DNA of 64,000 nucleotides from Chloroflexi bacterium bin125 (GTDB lineage Bacteria; Chloroflexota; Dehalococcoidia; Bin125): assembly GCA_002239025.1 (NCBI GenBank), contig MPNM01000001.1, positions 445,026-509,025 of the forward strand, in the 5' to 3' direction. Numbering within the stretch: the first letter of the stretch is position 1; every line of letters starts with the position of its first letter. This document shows, piece by piece, positions 1 through 8,538 of this stretch. The notes below the pieces were generated by a model. It ran no database searches. It was not told where the DNA came from and saw only the letters and a program-made list of their open reading frames with translations. Position numbers and translations under genes: made by a program.

Positions 1-860
1 AGACCGTGCTGAGCCACATACGGCTGGGACAGGAAGCGAGGTACGTCGAACAGTGAGATCAGGATGGCGGCAAAGGGCACCAGGAAGCGAACCGGCCGAT
101 TGTTCCAGACGATTCGGAATCCCTCGATCATTTCATGCAGGACCGGCAGTCCAGCACTCGTCCGAGTCCCGGTTCGACCTTGATGGGCAAGGTCGGCAGC
201 GGTATGGCGCACAGCTGAGGGCGGGGCATGGAGGGGATCGGGTGGGAAATAAGATTCACGCCGAGGCGGCTCTCGCAGCAGCAATGCCATTGTTGCCGAG
301 ACCAAGAAGATGCCCGCGGAGATGAGAATGGTGGCCGAGTAGCCGAGAAAGTACGCAGCCGGGCCGCCAATCGCGGTCGCCAGGACCATCATGGCCCAGA
401 ACAGTCCATGCGACCGGCCTGCGTGTCGTTCATATTCGCCGGTGCGACCGATGACTCGCAGCGTGTCGTACAACAAGGCATCGCCAGCGCCCGAGTAGAG
501 CGTCATCGCGACACCCATGACGAGATACGAGCCCAGCAGGATCGAGAAGGAGTCGGCCATGGCGAAGATGACCGTCGAAACAGCAAACAAGATTGCGCCG
601 AGCGCCAGCGAGATGCGCCGCCCGAATCGGTCCGCGATTGCACCGGTCGGTACCTCGCCGATGATGATCGTGAGCCAGAAGAACGATTCGAAGATGCCGA
701 CCTCGGTGAGCGAGAGGCCGCGTCCATCCATCAGGTAGATGATCCAGACCGGCAAGAAGATCATGAACCCGGTCGAGGCCATGAACAGGTAGTAGACCCG
801 GATATTGCGTTGGAAGCGACGGGGATCGTACTTCGGCGGTGCGGTGGAGAGGGCAGTCAT
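1..860 (-). CDS. MFS transporter, C-terminus cut by window edge
   Basis: Reading the minus strand from the ATG at 858-860 gives an uninterrupted frame of about 286 residues that runs off the left edge. The protein has a short hydrophilic N-terminus and then successive hydrophobic helices. Between helices 2 and 3 is a segment reading GAIADRFGRR, the typical major facilitator loop A motif. This supports a secondary transporter in the cytoplasmic membrane; the substrate cannot be told. A proline-rich cytoplasmic stretch near residues 195-225 would be the central loop between the two six-helix halves. It lies 34 nt downstream of rsmG on the same strand and may be co-transcribed with it. Confidence 0.82.
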   Translation of the reverse strand, partial: MTALSTAPPKYDPRRFQRNIRVYYLFMASTGFMIFLPVWIIYLMDGRGLSLTEVGIFESFFWLTIIIGEVPTGAIADRFGRRISLALGAILFAVSTVIFAMADSFSILLGSYLVMGVAMTLYSGAGDALLYDTLRVIGRTGEYERHAGRSHGLFWAMMVLATAIGGPAAYFLGYSATILISAGIFLVSATMALLLREPPRRESYFPPDPLHAPPSAVRHTAADLAHQGRTGTRTSAGLPVLHEMIEGFRIVWNNRPVRFLVPFAAILISLFDVPRFLSQPYVAQHG

Positions 861-894
861 GCCCACTCAGGGTACGGCTAACGCCTGGGACGAT

Positions 895-1638
895 TCAGTC
901 ACGAATGCGGCTCGGAGACAGTGGTCGCCGACGCATCTGGTTCCATGAACGTGGATATCTCGAGTTTGTGGGACGGATCTTGGTTGCGACCAGGATGTCT
1001 TCCGGTGGATCGATTGGCGTGATCTCGGCGCCCAACTCATGGGCCGTTTGTGCAGCCAGATGCTTCTCCGCAAGTGAGAGCTCGCCCGTCCAGGCCGCGG
1101 CGATGCCGCCAACCTGCAGGAAGGGAACCATGAGCTCGAGCGCGGTTGCCGGTGGAGCGACTGCCCGGCTGATCGCCAAGGAGAACCCTTCGCGCACTTC
1201 AGTGTGTGCGGCCAGCTCGGCGCGTTCCCGCAGGACTCCGATGTGAGGTGCGTCAAGCAAGGCAACGATCTCGGACAGGAAATCCGCTGCACCAGTGCGT
1301 GAGTCCAGCAATGTTGACGCTCGTTCTGGTTCGCAGAGGGCGAACGGCAACCCCGGAGCGCCATTGCCGCTGCCGATGTCGATCATGGGTCCGTGTGGCA
1401 CCGGCAAGTCGGCGCCAATCAGGCGATGTCGCCCTGCCAATGGCTCAATGACGTGCTTGTGAATCGCGGCTTCGGGCTCTCGAATTGCTGTGAGATTGCG
1501 TGGCGCATTGAGCATGCCGCTAAGCCAGATGCTCAGTTGCGCGGCCAGATTTGGATTCAGATCCTCCACATAACTCAGGCCTGCCAGGCTGAGCGCTTCT
1601 CGAATCTGCTGTTGGTCTATCAAGTGCGCCATCGGCAA
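895..1638 (-). CDS. rsmG: 16S rRNA (guanine-N7) methyltransferase RsmG
   Basis: The 247-residue product has the RsmG/GidB layout. An N-terminal helical part ends in NLTAIREPEAAIHKHV (about 49-63), followed by the SAM-binding loop DIGSGNGAPGLPFAL (about 87-101). The family transfers a methyl group from SAM to N7 of a guanine in the 530 loop of 16S rRNA. The last 30 residues are Arg-rich and not typical, so the conserved part may end near residue 220. ATG codons at 1638 and 1632 are both possible starts. It is transcribed divergently from the GreA-like gene (about 108 bp apart) and lies upstream of the MFS gene. Confidence 0.88.
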   Translation of the reverse strand: MPMAHLIDQQQIREALSLAGLSYVEDLNPNLAAQLSIWLSGMLNAPRNLTAIREPEAAIHKHVIEPLAGRHRLIGADLPVPHGPMIDIGSGNGAPGLPFALCEPERASTLLDSRTGAADFLSEIVALLDAPHIGVLRERAELAAHTEVREGFSLAISRAVAPPATALELMVPFLQVGGIAAAWTGELSLAEKHLAAQTAHELGAEITPIDPPEDILVATKIRPTNSRYPRSWNQMRRRPLSPSRIRD

Positions 1639-1746
1639 GGGAGTAGGATAGGGGTGTCGGAGCCTGGTGATGCTCTATCCGCGTCGCGTGTCGCGCGGGA
1701 GGGCCACCGGACGACTCGATCACTGCTCGATAGTTGGAGACGACTG

Positions 1747-2778
1747 ATGGCATTCTTTGACGACGAACAGACAACCGGCGCGGTGGAGGAGTCCGTGGAC
1801 GACGTGGTAGAGGGCGAAGCCGAGATTTTCGATGAGCCGGTTGTCGCAGAAACGGAAAACGCGAGCGTTGCTTCGTCCAAGCCGATCACCCTGGACATCG
1901 CGGTGATGGAGTACTTCAAGTGGGAGGAAGAGCGAGAGGCGAAGCGCTCGCGACGCAAGACAACGACGGCTACGCAACCCCGTCGAGGCGCCTTTGTTCT
2001 TGACGAGCCGGCGCGCGAAGCGGTCACGAGATTCCTCTGGCACTTCGGTCCCACTACGCCGATCTCGGAACTCTCGCCGAAGACGATGGAGGGCTTCCAG
2101 GAAACCATCGGCGCCAACGCCATGGATCTTGCCTCGCGTTTGCAGCCGGTGAAGGAGTTCCTGCGCTATTGCTGGAAACAGCAATACACGGTCACCGTCG
2201 ATGCCGAGGGTGAGGCCAGCGCGCAGAACCTGGGCAACTACCTTCGAATCAAACGGGCCTCGAATGTGGTGCGCGACGCGTCGCGCTTCCAGCATGAACA
2301 GGCCCAGACCTTTGAGATGACCGCTGCCGGACTCCAGTCGTTGCATGAGGAACTCGGACAGCTCAACGCAGAGATGCCTGAAGCCGTGCAGGCGGTGGCA
2401 GCCGCGCGCGAGGACAAGGACATCCGTGAGAACGCACCGCTCGAAGCAGCGCGCGAGCATCAGGAGCGCCTCAAGTCACGGATCGATGAACTCGAGTACC
2501 AGATTGCGCACGCCGTGGTTCGCGATGAACGAGCGACAGGACGGGCCAAGCTGGGCAGCACCGTGTCGGTCGTCGAAGTAGACGATAACGGCGGCATGCT
2601 AGGGGAAGCCAGAGAGTACACTCTCGTTGGAACCACCGAAGCGAATGCCGCTGCGCGGCGGATCTCGGTCGAGAGCCCGCTCGGTCGCGGACTGCTTGAT
2701 CAACCTGCCGAGCGGCAGATCGAAATCCAGGCCCCCAGCGGTCGCAAACGGTTCCGCCTCCTCGCGGTCACGGGCTGA
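1747..2778 (+). CDS. GreA/GreB-type transcription elongation factor with an N-terminal integrase-like SAM domain
   Basis: The ATG at 1747 gives 343 residues, about twice a normal GreA (around 158). Residues 1-45 are acidic. Residues about 86-170 resemble the helical core-binding (SAM-like) domain of tyrosine recombinases, with no catalytic domain after it. Residues 189-343 are a full Gre module: a coiled coil whose tip reads DIRENAPLEAAREHQ, keeping acidic D225 and E228 that position Mg2+ in RNA polymerase for transcript cleavage, then the FKBP-like C-terminal domain with SPLGRGLLDQPAERQ. It probably rescues backtracked polymerase; the role of the extra domain is unknown. The frame stays open upstream to 1393, but that part only overlaps rsmG antisense. 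Confidence 0.78.
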   Translation: MAFFDDEQTTGAVEESVDDVVEGEAEIFDEPVVAETENASVASSKPITLDIAVMEYFKWEEEREAKRSRRKTTTATQPRRGAFVLDEPAREAVTRFLWHFGPTTPISELSPKTMEGFQETIGANAMDLASRLQPVKEFLRYCWKQQYTVTVDAEGEASAQNLGNYLRIKRASNVVRDASRFQHEQAQTFEMTAAGLQSLHEELGQLNAEMPEAVQAVAAAREDKDIRENAPLEAAREHQERLKSRIDELEYQIAHAVVRDERATGRAKLGSTVSVVEVDDNGGMLGEAREYTLVGTTEANAAARRISVESPLGRGLLDQPAERQIEIQAPSGRKRFRLLAVTG

Positions 2779-2901
2779 CCGGCCAGATTCGGTCGGCCGT
2801 CCAAGCGAGACGCAACAAGAGCGAGATGTGCCGCCTCCCGTGCGCACCGGGACGCGGTGTCCATCCACCAACTGAGCGTGCGCGCGGGGAAAGTGACGCC
2901 G

Positions 2902-4071
2902 ATGTCCGACATTCCGACCATTGAGTTCACGATCACCAACGACAACCTCGACACCGGTCTGCGTGGCTACCCGGTGGGAACCTGCGAAACCAGCTACGTC
3001 GACCCGCAGGAAGGCGTCTCATACGTCGGCTATCCGATCGCCGATCTGGCCTTCCTGCCGGCCGAAGACATCATTCATCTGCTGTTCAACAAGTCTCTGC
3101 CAACGGATGCCGAGCGTCAGGCAGTGGCAGATGACATCGCGGAACGCTCCGAGGTCTCCGAGGACGCGGTGGCCTCGATCTCGGCACTGCCAGCGGCCGG
3201 ACATCCGATGGACCAGTTCTGCGCCGCTATCCAGATCCTGGGTATGACCGGCAAGACCGACGACTACTACGAAGATTCGCTCAACCTCGTCGCCCGGATT
3301 CCGACTGCACTTGCAGCGATCTTCCGCAAGCGTGAAGGCTGGGGCCCGCCAATCCCCTCGGAACCCTCGCGCGGCTACGTGAACAACTTTGTCCACATGC
3401 TGGGCATGCCCGGCGGCGATGAGGAGGCGTTGACGCGCCTGCTGTCGGTCTACTACAACCTGCACGCCGATCATGGCGGCGGCAACCTGTCGACTTTCAC
3501 CGGGCGCGCGGTCGCTTCGGGTCTGGCTGACATGTATCGCTCGATGGCTTCCGGGATGAACGCTCTGGCCGGACCTCGGCACGGTATGGCCAACCAGGAT
3601 GCCTTCAAGATGGTCAAAGAAGTCGACACCGAGGATCCGGAAGCGGCCTACGAGGCGCTCAAGGAACGACTCGCCAGCGGCGGCTTGATTTTCGGCTTCG
3701 GTCACGCAGTCCTGCGTCAGGAAGACCCACGAGCCAAGGTGCAGTTGGGTATCGGCGAGGAACTCTGCCCCGACGACCACTGGTTCAAGGTTGTCAAAGC
3801 AGTCCGCGAGGGCGGTATCCGTGCCCTGAGCGAGAACCCCAAGGTCTCCAATCCGTACCCCAACGTCGACCTGATCTCCGGCAGCCTGGTCAATGCGCTG
3901 GGCTTCACCGACCCCGACTATTACACCACCCTGTTCGGTTGGTCGCGTATCGCCGGTATCGGCGCGCAAATCGTGGACGAGCGAACCCGCGCGCGGAATG
4001 GTCGAGGCGTGGCGATCTATCGACCCCGCTACATACCCGTCAACCAGCCAGCCCGCTCACTCTCCAGCTAA
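2902..4071 (+). CDS. Citrate synthase (eukaryote-like type)
   Basis: It is predicted to condense acetyl-CoA and oxaloacetate to citrate, the entry step of the TCA cycle. The 389-residue product carries the three catalytic residues in recognisable contexts: H227 in GPRHGMANQ, H268 in GFGHAVLRQEDPR, and D323 in YPNVDLISG. The ADHGGGNLSTFTGR segment (189-202) and the GHAVLR motif are closer to mitochondrial-type than to GltA-type enzymes. The ATG at 2902 is preferred over the in-frame upstream start because GGGGAAAG lies 7 nt before it. A methylcitrate synthase role cannot be excluded. It sits upstream of the oxidase genes, separated by a hairpin-containing 140 bp gap. Confidence 0.9.
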   Translation: MSDIPTIEFTITNDNLDTGLRGYPVGTCETSYVDPQEGVSYVGYPIADLAFLPAEDIIHLLFNKSLPTDAERQAVADDIAERSEVSEDAVASISALPAAGHPMDQFCAAIQILGMTGKTDDYYEDSLNLVARIPTALAAIFRKREGWGPPIPSEPSRGYVNNFVHMLGMPGGDEEALTRLLSVYYNLHADHGGGNLSTFTGRAVASGLADMYRSMASGMNALAGPRHGMANQDAFKMVKEVDTEDPEAAYEALKERLASGGLIFGFGHAVLRQEDPRAKVQLGIGEELCPDDHWFKVVKAVREGGIRALSENPKVSNPYPNVDLISGSLVNALGFTDPDYYTTLFGWSRIAGIGAQIVDERTRARNGRGVAIYRPRYIPVNQPARSLSS

Positions 4072-4163
4072 TGCTCGAGAAGCGAGATCTGTGGACTCAC
4101 GACGCCCAACTCATCCTGGGGGGATAGCCACTGTCGCAGGGCTGGGTTAGGATCGGAGATCGA

Positions 4164-4186
4164 CCGCGCCCCTACTTGGGGCGCGG
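4164..4186. terminator. Strong hairpin between citrate synthase and the oxidase block
   Basis: A perfect 9-bp stem CCGCGCCCC / GGGGCGCGG encloses a 5-nt loop (TACTT). There is no T-run after it. It sits 93 nt after the citrate synthase stop and 25 nt before the next ATG. It could end citrate synthase transcription or act in the leader of the downstream respiratory genes. Confidence 0.5.
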
Positions 4187-4211
4187 CTGAGCGAGAGGCG
4201 AACAGACGGTA

Positions 4212-5354
4212 ATGCCCACGCTGGAATCGGCGAGGCAGAAGCGCGGGAGCGTCCTTCAGCAAATCGCTGAGGCGTCTTACGGCTATCCCAACGACGAGTT
4301 CCCCGATCGCGAAGTCACGACCAATTTCCCCCAGGAACAGATGGGCGTCCGCGTCAGATCGGGCGGCTGGCTGTATCCGGACATCGTCGTCACAGACGAG
4401 CCTGGCCACTTCGTTGCGCTCTCTGGCGATCTCGCGCTGGCCCACGAAGTTACCAATGAAACCGCTGTTGAGCGCTGGAAGCCACTGGCCCAGGCGTCGC
4501 CGCTCGTCCTCTATGTCCCCATGGGACACAGTGGCCGAGCTATTCGCCTCTGCCGCATGAATGGGATCAAGCTGCACAAGCTGATCGCCTACCGACAGCG
4601 ACCGGCAGGATTCGGCATTGACCTGCAGGAGGCCTACAGCGGTCCTGACCTGTTCAAGCCGATCGCGGGACTGCTGCCACCGGCCCTCCGACCGATGGCG
4701 TACCGCACAGAGCGCAAGGTTGTCGCAGATTCTTACTTGCAGCCGCTCCCGGCTTCTCGCAGCGGCGACGTGCCGGCTATCGCAGGACCCGCCGAGCAGC
4801 CGCCGGCGACGCTCGCGCTGGCGTCGGGCATAGAAGACGAACACGGCCATGGTGACCATGACTCTCCCGAGTCCCACCTGCCACCACCCAGTCTCGCTCC
4901 GATCCTGTTTGCTCTCGGACTGATCATGACTGCAGCCGGAGCGGTGTTCGTTGGTGAGTTGCTCGGTGTGGGGATCACATTGATTATCATCTCGGCCGTG
5001 CGTTGGTTGCTTGAAGACATGGGCTACTTCGAGGCGGGCGGTCCGGCAGAGTTTCGTCAGAATCCTTTGCAGGTCATGCCTGAGGTATCTCCACCGCCGG
5101 GCGTGCACATGCCACCCCCCAGCATTTCCCCAATCCTGTTCGCCATCGGGCTGATGATGACCGCCGCTGGCGCAGTCTTTACCGAGCACCTGCTGGGCGC
5201 CGGCATCACTTTGCTCGTGTTTGGTGGCGTCGGATGGTTCCTGGAAGACATCAAATCCTTCGAAGAGCCGGCGCACGATGACCACCACGACGACCACGAA
5301 TCGGACGCACCGCTCATGTCCGGTGCGGACGGCGCAGAACAGCGCGCCGGATAG
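4212..5354 (+). CDS. Nuclease-fold-like protein fused to two COX4-like membrane hairpins
   Basis: This 380-residue protein has three parts. Residues about 20-145 resemble the PD-(D/E)xK/Uma2-like fold: YPDIVV with D57, then AHEV with E79, then RWKPLAQ. The usual ExK lysine is replaced (E-V-T), so activity is doubtful. After a linker rich in His and Asp (211-222) come two near-duplicate membrane hairpins, at 223-273 and 300-350, each starting PPPS and ending WLLED or WFLED. The hairpins resemble the small subunit IV of cytochrome oxidases. A second His/Asp-rich stretch (355-365) closes the protein. It lies 56 nt upstream of coxB, so a structural or assembly role in the oxidase is likely; the soluble domain is unexplained. 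Confidence 0.6.
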   Translation: MPTLESARQKRGSVLQQIAEASYGYPNDEFPDREVTTNFPQEQMGVRVRSGGWLYPDIVVTDEPGHFVALSGDLALAHEVTNETAVERWKPLAQASPLVLYVPMGHSGRAIRLCRMNGIKLHKLIAYRQRPAGFGIDLQEAYSGPDLFKPIAGLLPPALRPMAYRTERKVVADSYLQPLPASRSGDVPAIAGPAEQPPATLALASGIEDEHGHGDHDSPESHLPPPSLAPILFALGLIMTAAGAVFVGELLGVGITLIIISAVRWLLEDMGYFEAGGPAEFRQNPLQVMPEVSPPPGVHMPPPSISPILFAIGLMMTAAGAVFTEHLLGAGITLLVFGGVGWFLEDIKSFEEPAHDDHHDDHESDAPLMSGADGAEQRAG

Positions 5355-5410
5355 CGACAACGAACAGTGCTGAATACAGAGCTGCAACAGGGAGAGAAGG
5401 GAGCGGGCGC

Positions 5411-6763
5411 GTGACGGCATTTCAACGGTTGTGGCGAACGCGATTCGGTCGGCTAACGCTGGTCATGGGCGCAGCCGCCCTGGCCCTGCTTGCATTCTCC
5501 GGATTGACCAGCGCACAGGTCGCTCTGCCCGAAGCGGTCTCCGAGCAAGGCGACTCGATTCGGACGCTCTACTTCATCGTCTTCGCCATTGGCGTCATCG
5601 TCTTCATCATCGTCGAGGCGATGATCCTCTGGGTCGTGTTCCGCTACAAGCGCAAGTCCGACGACGAGCTGCCCACACAGATTGGCCACAACACCACCGC
5701 CGAAATCCTCTGGACCGGCATCCCCACCGTCATCGTCGTCATCCTCTTCTTCGTTTCGTTCTTCGTATTGCAGGACATTCAGGCCGCAGCGGATCCGGAT
5801 GAGGAAGTCACGATCGTTGATGTCCAGGGCCGTCAGTGGGCCTGGGCGTTCAACTACGCGGTGCCGCTCGGCACTGAGTTGGCCGAAAGCATGTCCGCGG
5901 ACCTGGCCGAGACTGAGATTCATCTTGAGGATCCGTCCCTCGTAGTCCCGTTCATGACGCTCAAGATGGGCGTTGAGCACATGCGCGTCGTCGCACGGAC
6001 CGGTGATGTCGTCACGGTTGAACGAGCCGTCAATGGAACGGTCGCAATCCGGCATAGCGCAGGTTCTGAGATCATGCGCGTCTTCAATGGCACCGATACG
6101 GTCGCCGAGGGTCGACTGCAAGCCGCCGACAACACGCCAATCGTGACCGTCCCAGTTGGCCAGATGATTCGCTTCAACATCGCGTCTGCTGATGTGCTGC
6201 ACGCTTTCTACACTCCACAGTTCCTGACCAAACTTGACGCGGTCCCCGGCCGTGTACAGACCCTCTGGGTCCGGATCACCGACACCGGTGACTTCCAGAG
6301 CCAATGCGCGGAGTTCTGCGGTCGCGACCACGCGCGGATGATCTACACGGTCAGGGCTCTGTCGATGGCCGAGTACGACGCCTGGTTCGAAGACAAGGCT
6401 GGCGATGCGCCCGAGCCGGTCGAGGGTGACTTCGGCGGCGAAGAAGAGGTCGAGATGGAAGAAGGCGCGATCGGCAACCCGGCCAATGGCCAGAACCTCT
6501 TCTTCTCACTTGGCTGCAACGTCTGCCACGGCGACAGCGGCGAAGGCCTCGTTGGCCCGACCATTGCAATGACCGTCGTGCCGCTGGACCGCGTGATTCA
6601 GCAGTACCGTGAGCCGCTCGAGGCGATGACCGAGTTCACGCCCGACCAGGTTTCGGACGAAGAAATCGCCGACATCTACGCCTGGCTGCAGTCGGTCGAA
6701 CGACCACACCCAGCAGACGAAATCCCCAGCAAACTGGCTGAACTGATCGAGGCCGGCGGCTAG
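5411..6763 (+). CDS. coxB: Cytochrome c oxidase subunit II fused to cytochrome c, with a domain insertion
   Basis: It receives electrons from cytochrome c and passes them to subunit I through CuA. A GTG start gives 450 residues: a signal-like segment (about 13-36), two membrane helices (about 52-76 and 98-120), then the cupredoxin domain with CuA ligands H264, C299, C303, H307 and M310 (CAEFCGRDHARM). A C-terminal class-I cytochrome c follows, with haem-binding CNVCH (369-373) and probable axial M406. Residues about 155-243, between WAWAFNY and the IVTVPVGQ strand, form an insertion of about 70-80 residues not found in ordinary subunit II. An acidic linker (338-352) joins the two domains. Confidence 0.93.
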   Translation: MTAFQRLWRTRFGRLTLVMGAAALALLAFSGLTSAQVALPEAVSEQGDSIRTLYFIVFAIGVIVFIIVEAMILWVVFRYKRKSDDELPTQIGHNTTAEILWTGIPTVIVVILFFVSFFVLQDIQAAADPDEEVTIVDVQGRQWAWAFNYAVPLGTELAESMSADLAETEIHLEDPSLVVPFMTLKMGVEHMRVVARTGDVVTVERAVNGTVAIRHSAGSEIMRVFNGTDTVAEGRLQAADNTPIVTVPVGQMIRFNIASADVLHAFYTPQFLTKLDAVPGRVQTLWVRITDTGDFQSQCAEFCGRDHARMIYTVRALSMAEYDAWFEDKAGDAPEPVEGDFGGEEEVEMEEGAIGNPANGQNLFFSLGCNVCHGDSGEGLVGPTIAMTVVPLDRVIQQYREPLEAMTEFTPDQVSDEEIADIYAWLQSVERPHPADEIPSKLAELIEAGG

Positions 6764-6805
6764 CCCCGCCACGGCGCACGCGAAGACGCAGAGGGAGGCA
6801 TCACG

Positions 6806-8536
6806 ATGGCGACACTGGCGGGGGCTCAGACCACACCATATGCAGGCGCAAATGTCTGGCGCGCGATCCTCGAATGGTTGACCACGGTCGACCACAAGAA
6901 GATCGGCATCATGTACCTCTGGACGGCCGGCGCGTTCGGACTGGTCGGCATGGCGTTCTCCCTGGTTATGCGCACCGAGCTGGCGCAGACCGGCACCATC
7001 ATTTCAGCTGAGACCTACAACTCGATCTTCACGATGCACGGCAGCGTGATGATCTTCCTCTTCTTGCTGCCGGTTGGCGCGGCATTCATGAACTACTCGA
7101 TGCCGCTGCAAATTGGCGCGCTCGACATGGCGTTCCCACGGATCAACGCGCTGTCGTTCTGGATCTTCCTGTTTGGTGGCGTCCTGCTCACGCTCAGCTT
7201 CGCTGTTGAGGGTGGCACTGCCTCCGCTGGCTGGACCGCCTACCCACCCGTGACGCTCGACACCGGAAACAACGCAGAGCCTCCCGGCGCAGGCATGGAT
7301 ATGTGGTTGGTCGGTGTCATCCTGTTAGGCCAGGCATCGATCTTCGGGTCCGTGAACTTCTTAGTCACCATCTTCAAAATGCGTGCGCCCGGCATGACCA
7401 TGTGGCGCCTGCCGCTATTCACCTGGACCACGCTCGTCACCGGACTGCTGATTCTGCTCTCGACCCCGGTCCTCGCCGCCGCCCTCGTGCTCGGCTTCAT
7501 CGACCGCAACGGCGCAGGCGGAGCATTCTTTGACCCGGCCGCCGGCGGACAGCCACTGCTCTGGCAGAATCTGTTCTGGTTCTATTCGCACCCAGCCGTC
7601 TACATCATGATCTTGCCCGCCATGGGGATCGTCTCCGATGTGTTCGGCGTCTTTACCCGACGCCCCGTCTTTGGCTATCGCTCGATGGTCCTGGCGCTGG
7701 TCGCTATCGGGTTGCTTGGATTCATCGTCTGGGCGCACCATATGTTCACCACTGGTGGCGTTTTCTTGCCCTTCTTCATGGGCGCGACATTCCTGATCGC
7801 GGTGCCAACCGGCGTCAAGATGTTCAACTGGATCGCCACGATGTGGCGAGGGTCGAACATCTTCCCCACGGCGATGCTATTCAGCGTCGGATTCCTCATG
7901 CTCTTCCTGATCGGTGGCATTACCGGCGTCTTCCACGCGGCCGTACCCGTCGACTTCGCCCTGCACGACACCTACTTCGTCGTTGGCCACTTCCATTACA
8001 CCATGTCGATTGCGGCAACCTTCGGTTTCCTCGCCGGTTGCTACTACTGGTTCCCGAAGATGTTCGGGAAGTTTATGAACGAGGGCCTGGGCAAGCTGCA
8101 TTTCTGGTTGGTGTTCATTGGCGTCAACCTGGTCTTCTTCACTCAGCTCTTGCTCGGTCTTGATGGCATGCCGCGCCGGATCAACGACTACGTCGACAAC
8201 CCCGGCTGGGAGCTGATGAACATGCTGATTACCATTGGCGCGTTTGTCTCCGCGGCAGGCATGATGGTCTTCCTCTACAACGTGTTCTACTCACTCAAGT
8301 GGGGCGAGCGCGCGGGCTCCGACCCATGGGAAGGCACCACGCTCGAGTGGGCGACGACATCGCCGCCGCCGCCGCACAACTTCGACTCGCTGCCCGAGAT
8401 TCGCTCTGAGCGACCGCTGTTCGACCTCCGCTTCGGCGAGAAGCTGCAGGACGACCCGCACTATCACGTCAGCAACGGCCACAACGGTGGAGGCGGCGCC
8501 AAAACGCCCTCCGCGTCCGCGCGGGAGGAGGGCTAG
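6806..8536 (+). CDS. coxA: Cytochrome c oxidase subunit I, A2-type haem-copper oxidase
   Basis: Catalytic subunit that reduces O2 to water and pumps protons. The 576-residue protein has about twelve membrane helices and all metal ligands: H78 and H397 for the low-spin haem, H395 for the high-spin haem, and H262, H311 and H312 for CuB, with Y266 positioned for the His-Tyr crosslink. The helix VI motif is YSHPAVY (260-266) instead of GHPEVY, so the D-channel glutamate is replaced; this marks the A2 subfamily. The K-channel lysine is kept (K338). A GAGGGAGG-like ribosome site precedes the ATG at 6806. It follows coxB by 42 nt in the same operon. Confidence 0.96.
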   Translation: MATLAGAQTTPYAGANVWRAILEWLTTVDHKKIGIMYLWTAGAFGLVGMAFSLVMRTELAQTGTIISAETYNSIFTMHGSVMIFLFLLPVGAAFMNYSMPLQIGALDMAFPRINALSFWIFLFGGVLLTLSFAVEGGTASAGWTAYPPVTLDTGNNAEPPGAGMDMWLVGVILLGQASIFGSVNFLVTIFKMRAPGMTMWRLPLFTWTTLVTGLLILLSTPVLAAALVLGFIDRNGAGGAFFDPAAGGQPLLWQNLFWFYSHPAVYIMILPAMGIVSDVFGVFTRRPVFGYRSMVLALVAIGLLGFIVWAHHMFTTGGVFLPFFMGATFLIAVPTGVKMFNWIATMWRGSNIFPTAMLFSVGFLMLFLIGGITGVFHAAVPVDFALHDTYFVVGHFHYTMSIAATFGFLAGCYYWFPKMFGKFMNEGLGKLHFWLVFIGVNLVFFTQLLLGLDGMPRRINDYVDNPGWELMNMLITIGAFVSAAGMMVFLYNVFYSLKWGERAGSDPWEGTTLEWATTSPPPPHNFDSLPEIRSERPLFDLRFGEKLQDDPHYHVSNGHNGGGGAKTPSASAREEG

Positions 8537-8538
8537 TC

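Noticed and set aside
1747-2778. Integrase or prophage remnant
   Set aside because: The recombinase-like segment lacks any catalytic domain and is fused in frame to a complete GreA module; no other phage gene is near.
3019-3969. 316-residue open frame antisense to citrate synthase
   Set aside because: No family signal; the sense frame carries all three catalytic residues.
4068-5420. 450-residue open frame antisense to the nuclease-fold/COX4-like gene
   Set aside because: Its product is Arg/His-rich with no recognisable domain, while the sense frame has clear membrane hairpins. High GC makes long antisense frames common here.
5453-6331. 292-residue open frame antisense to coxB
   Set aside because: Asp/Glu-rich shadow of a gene with complete CuA and haem motifs.
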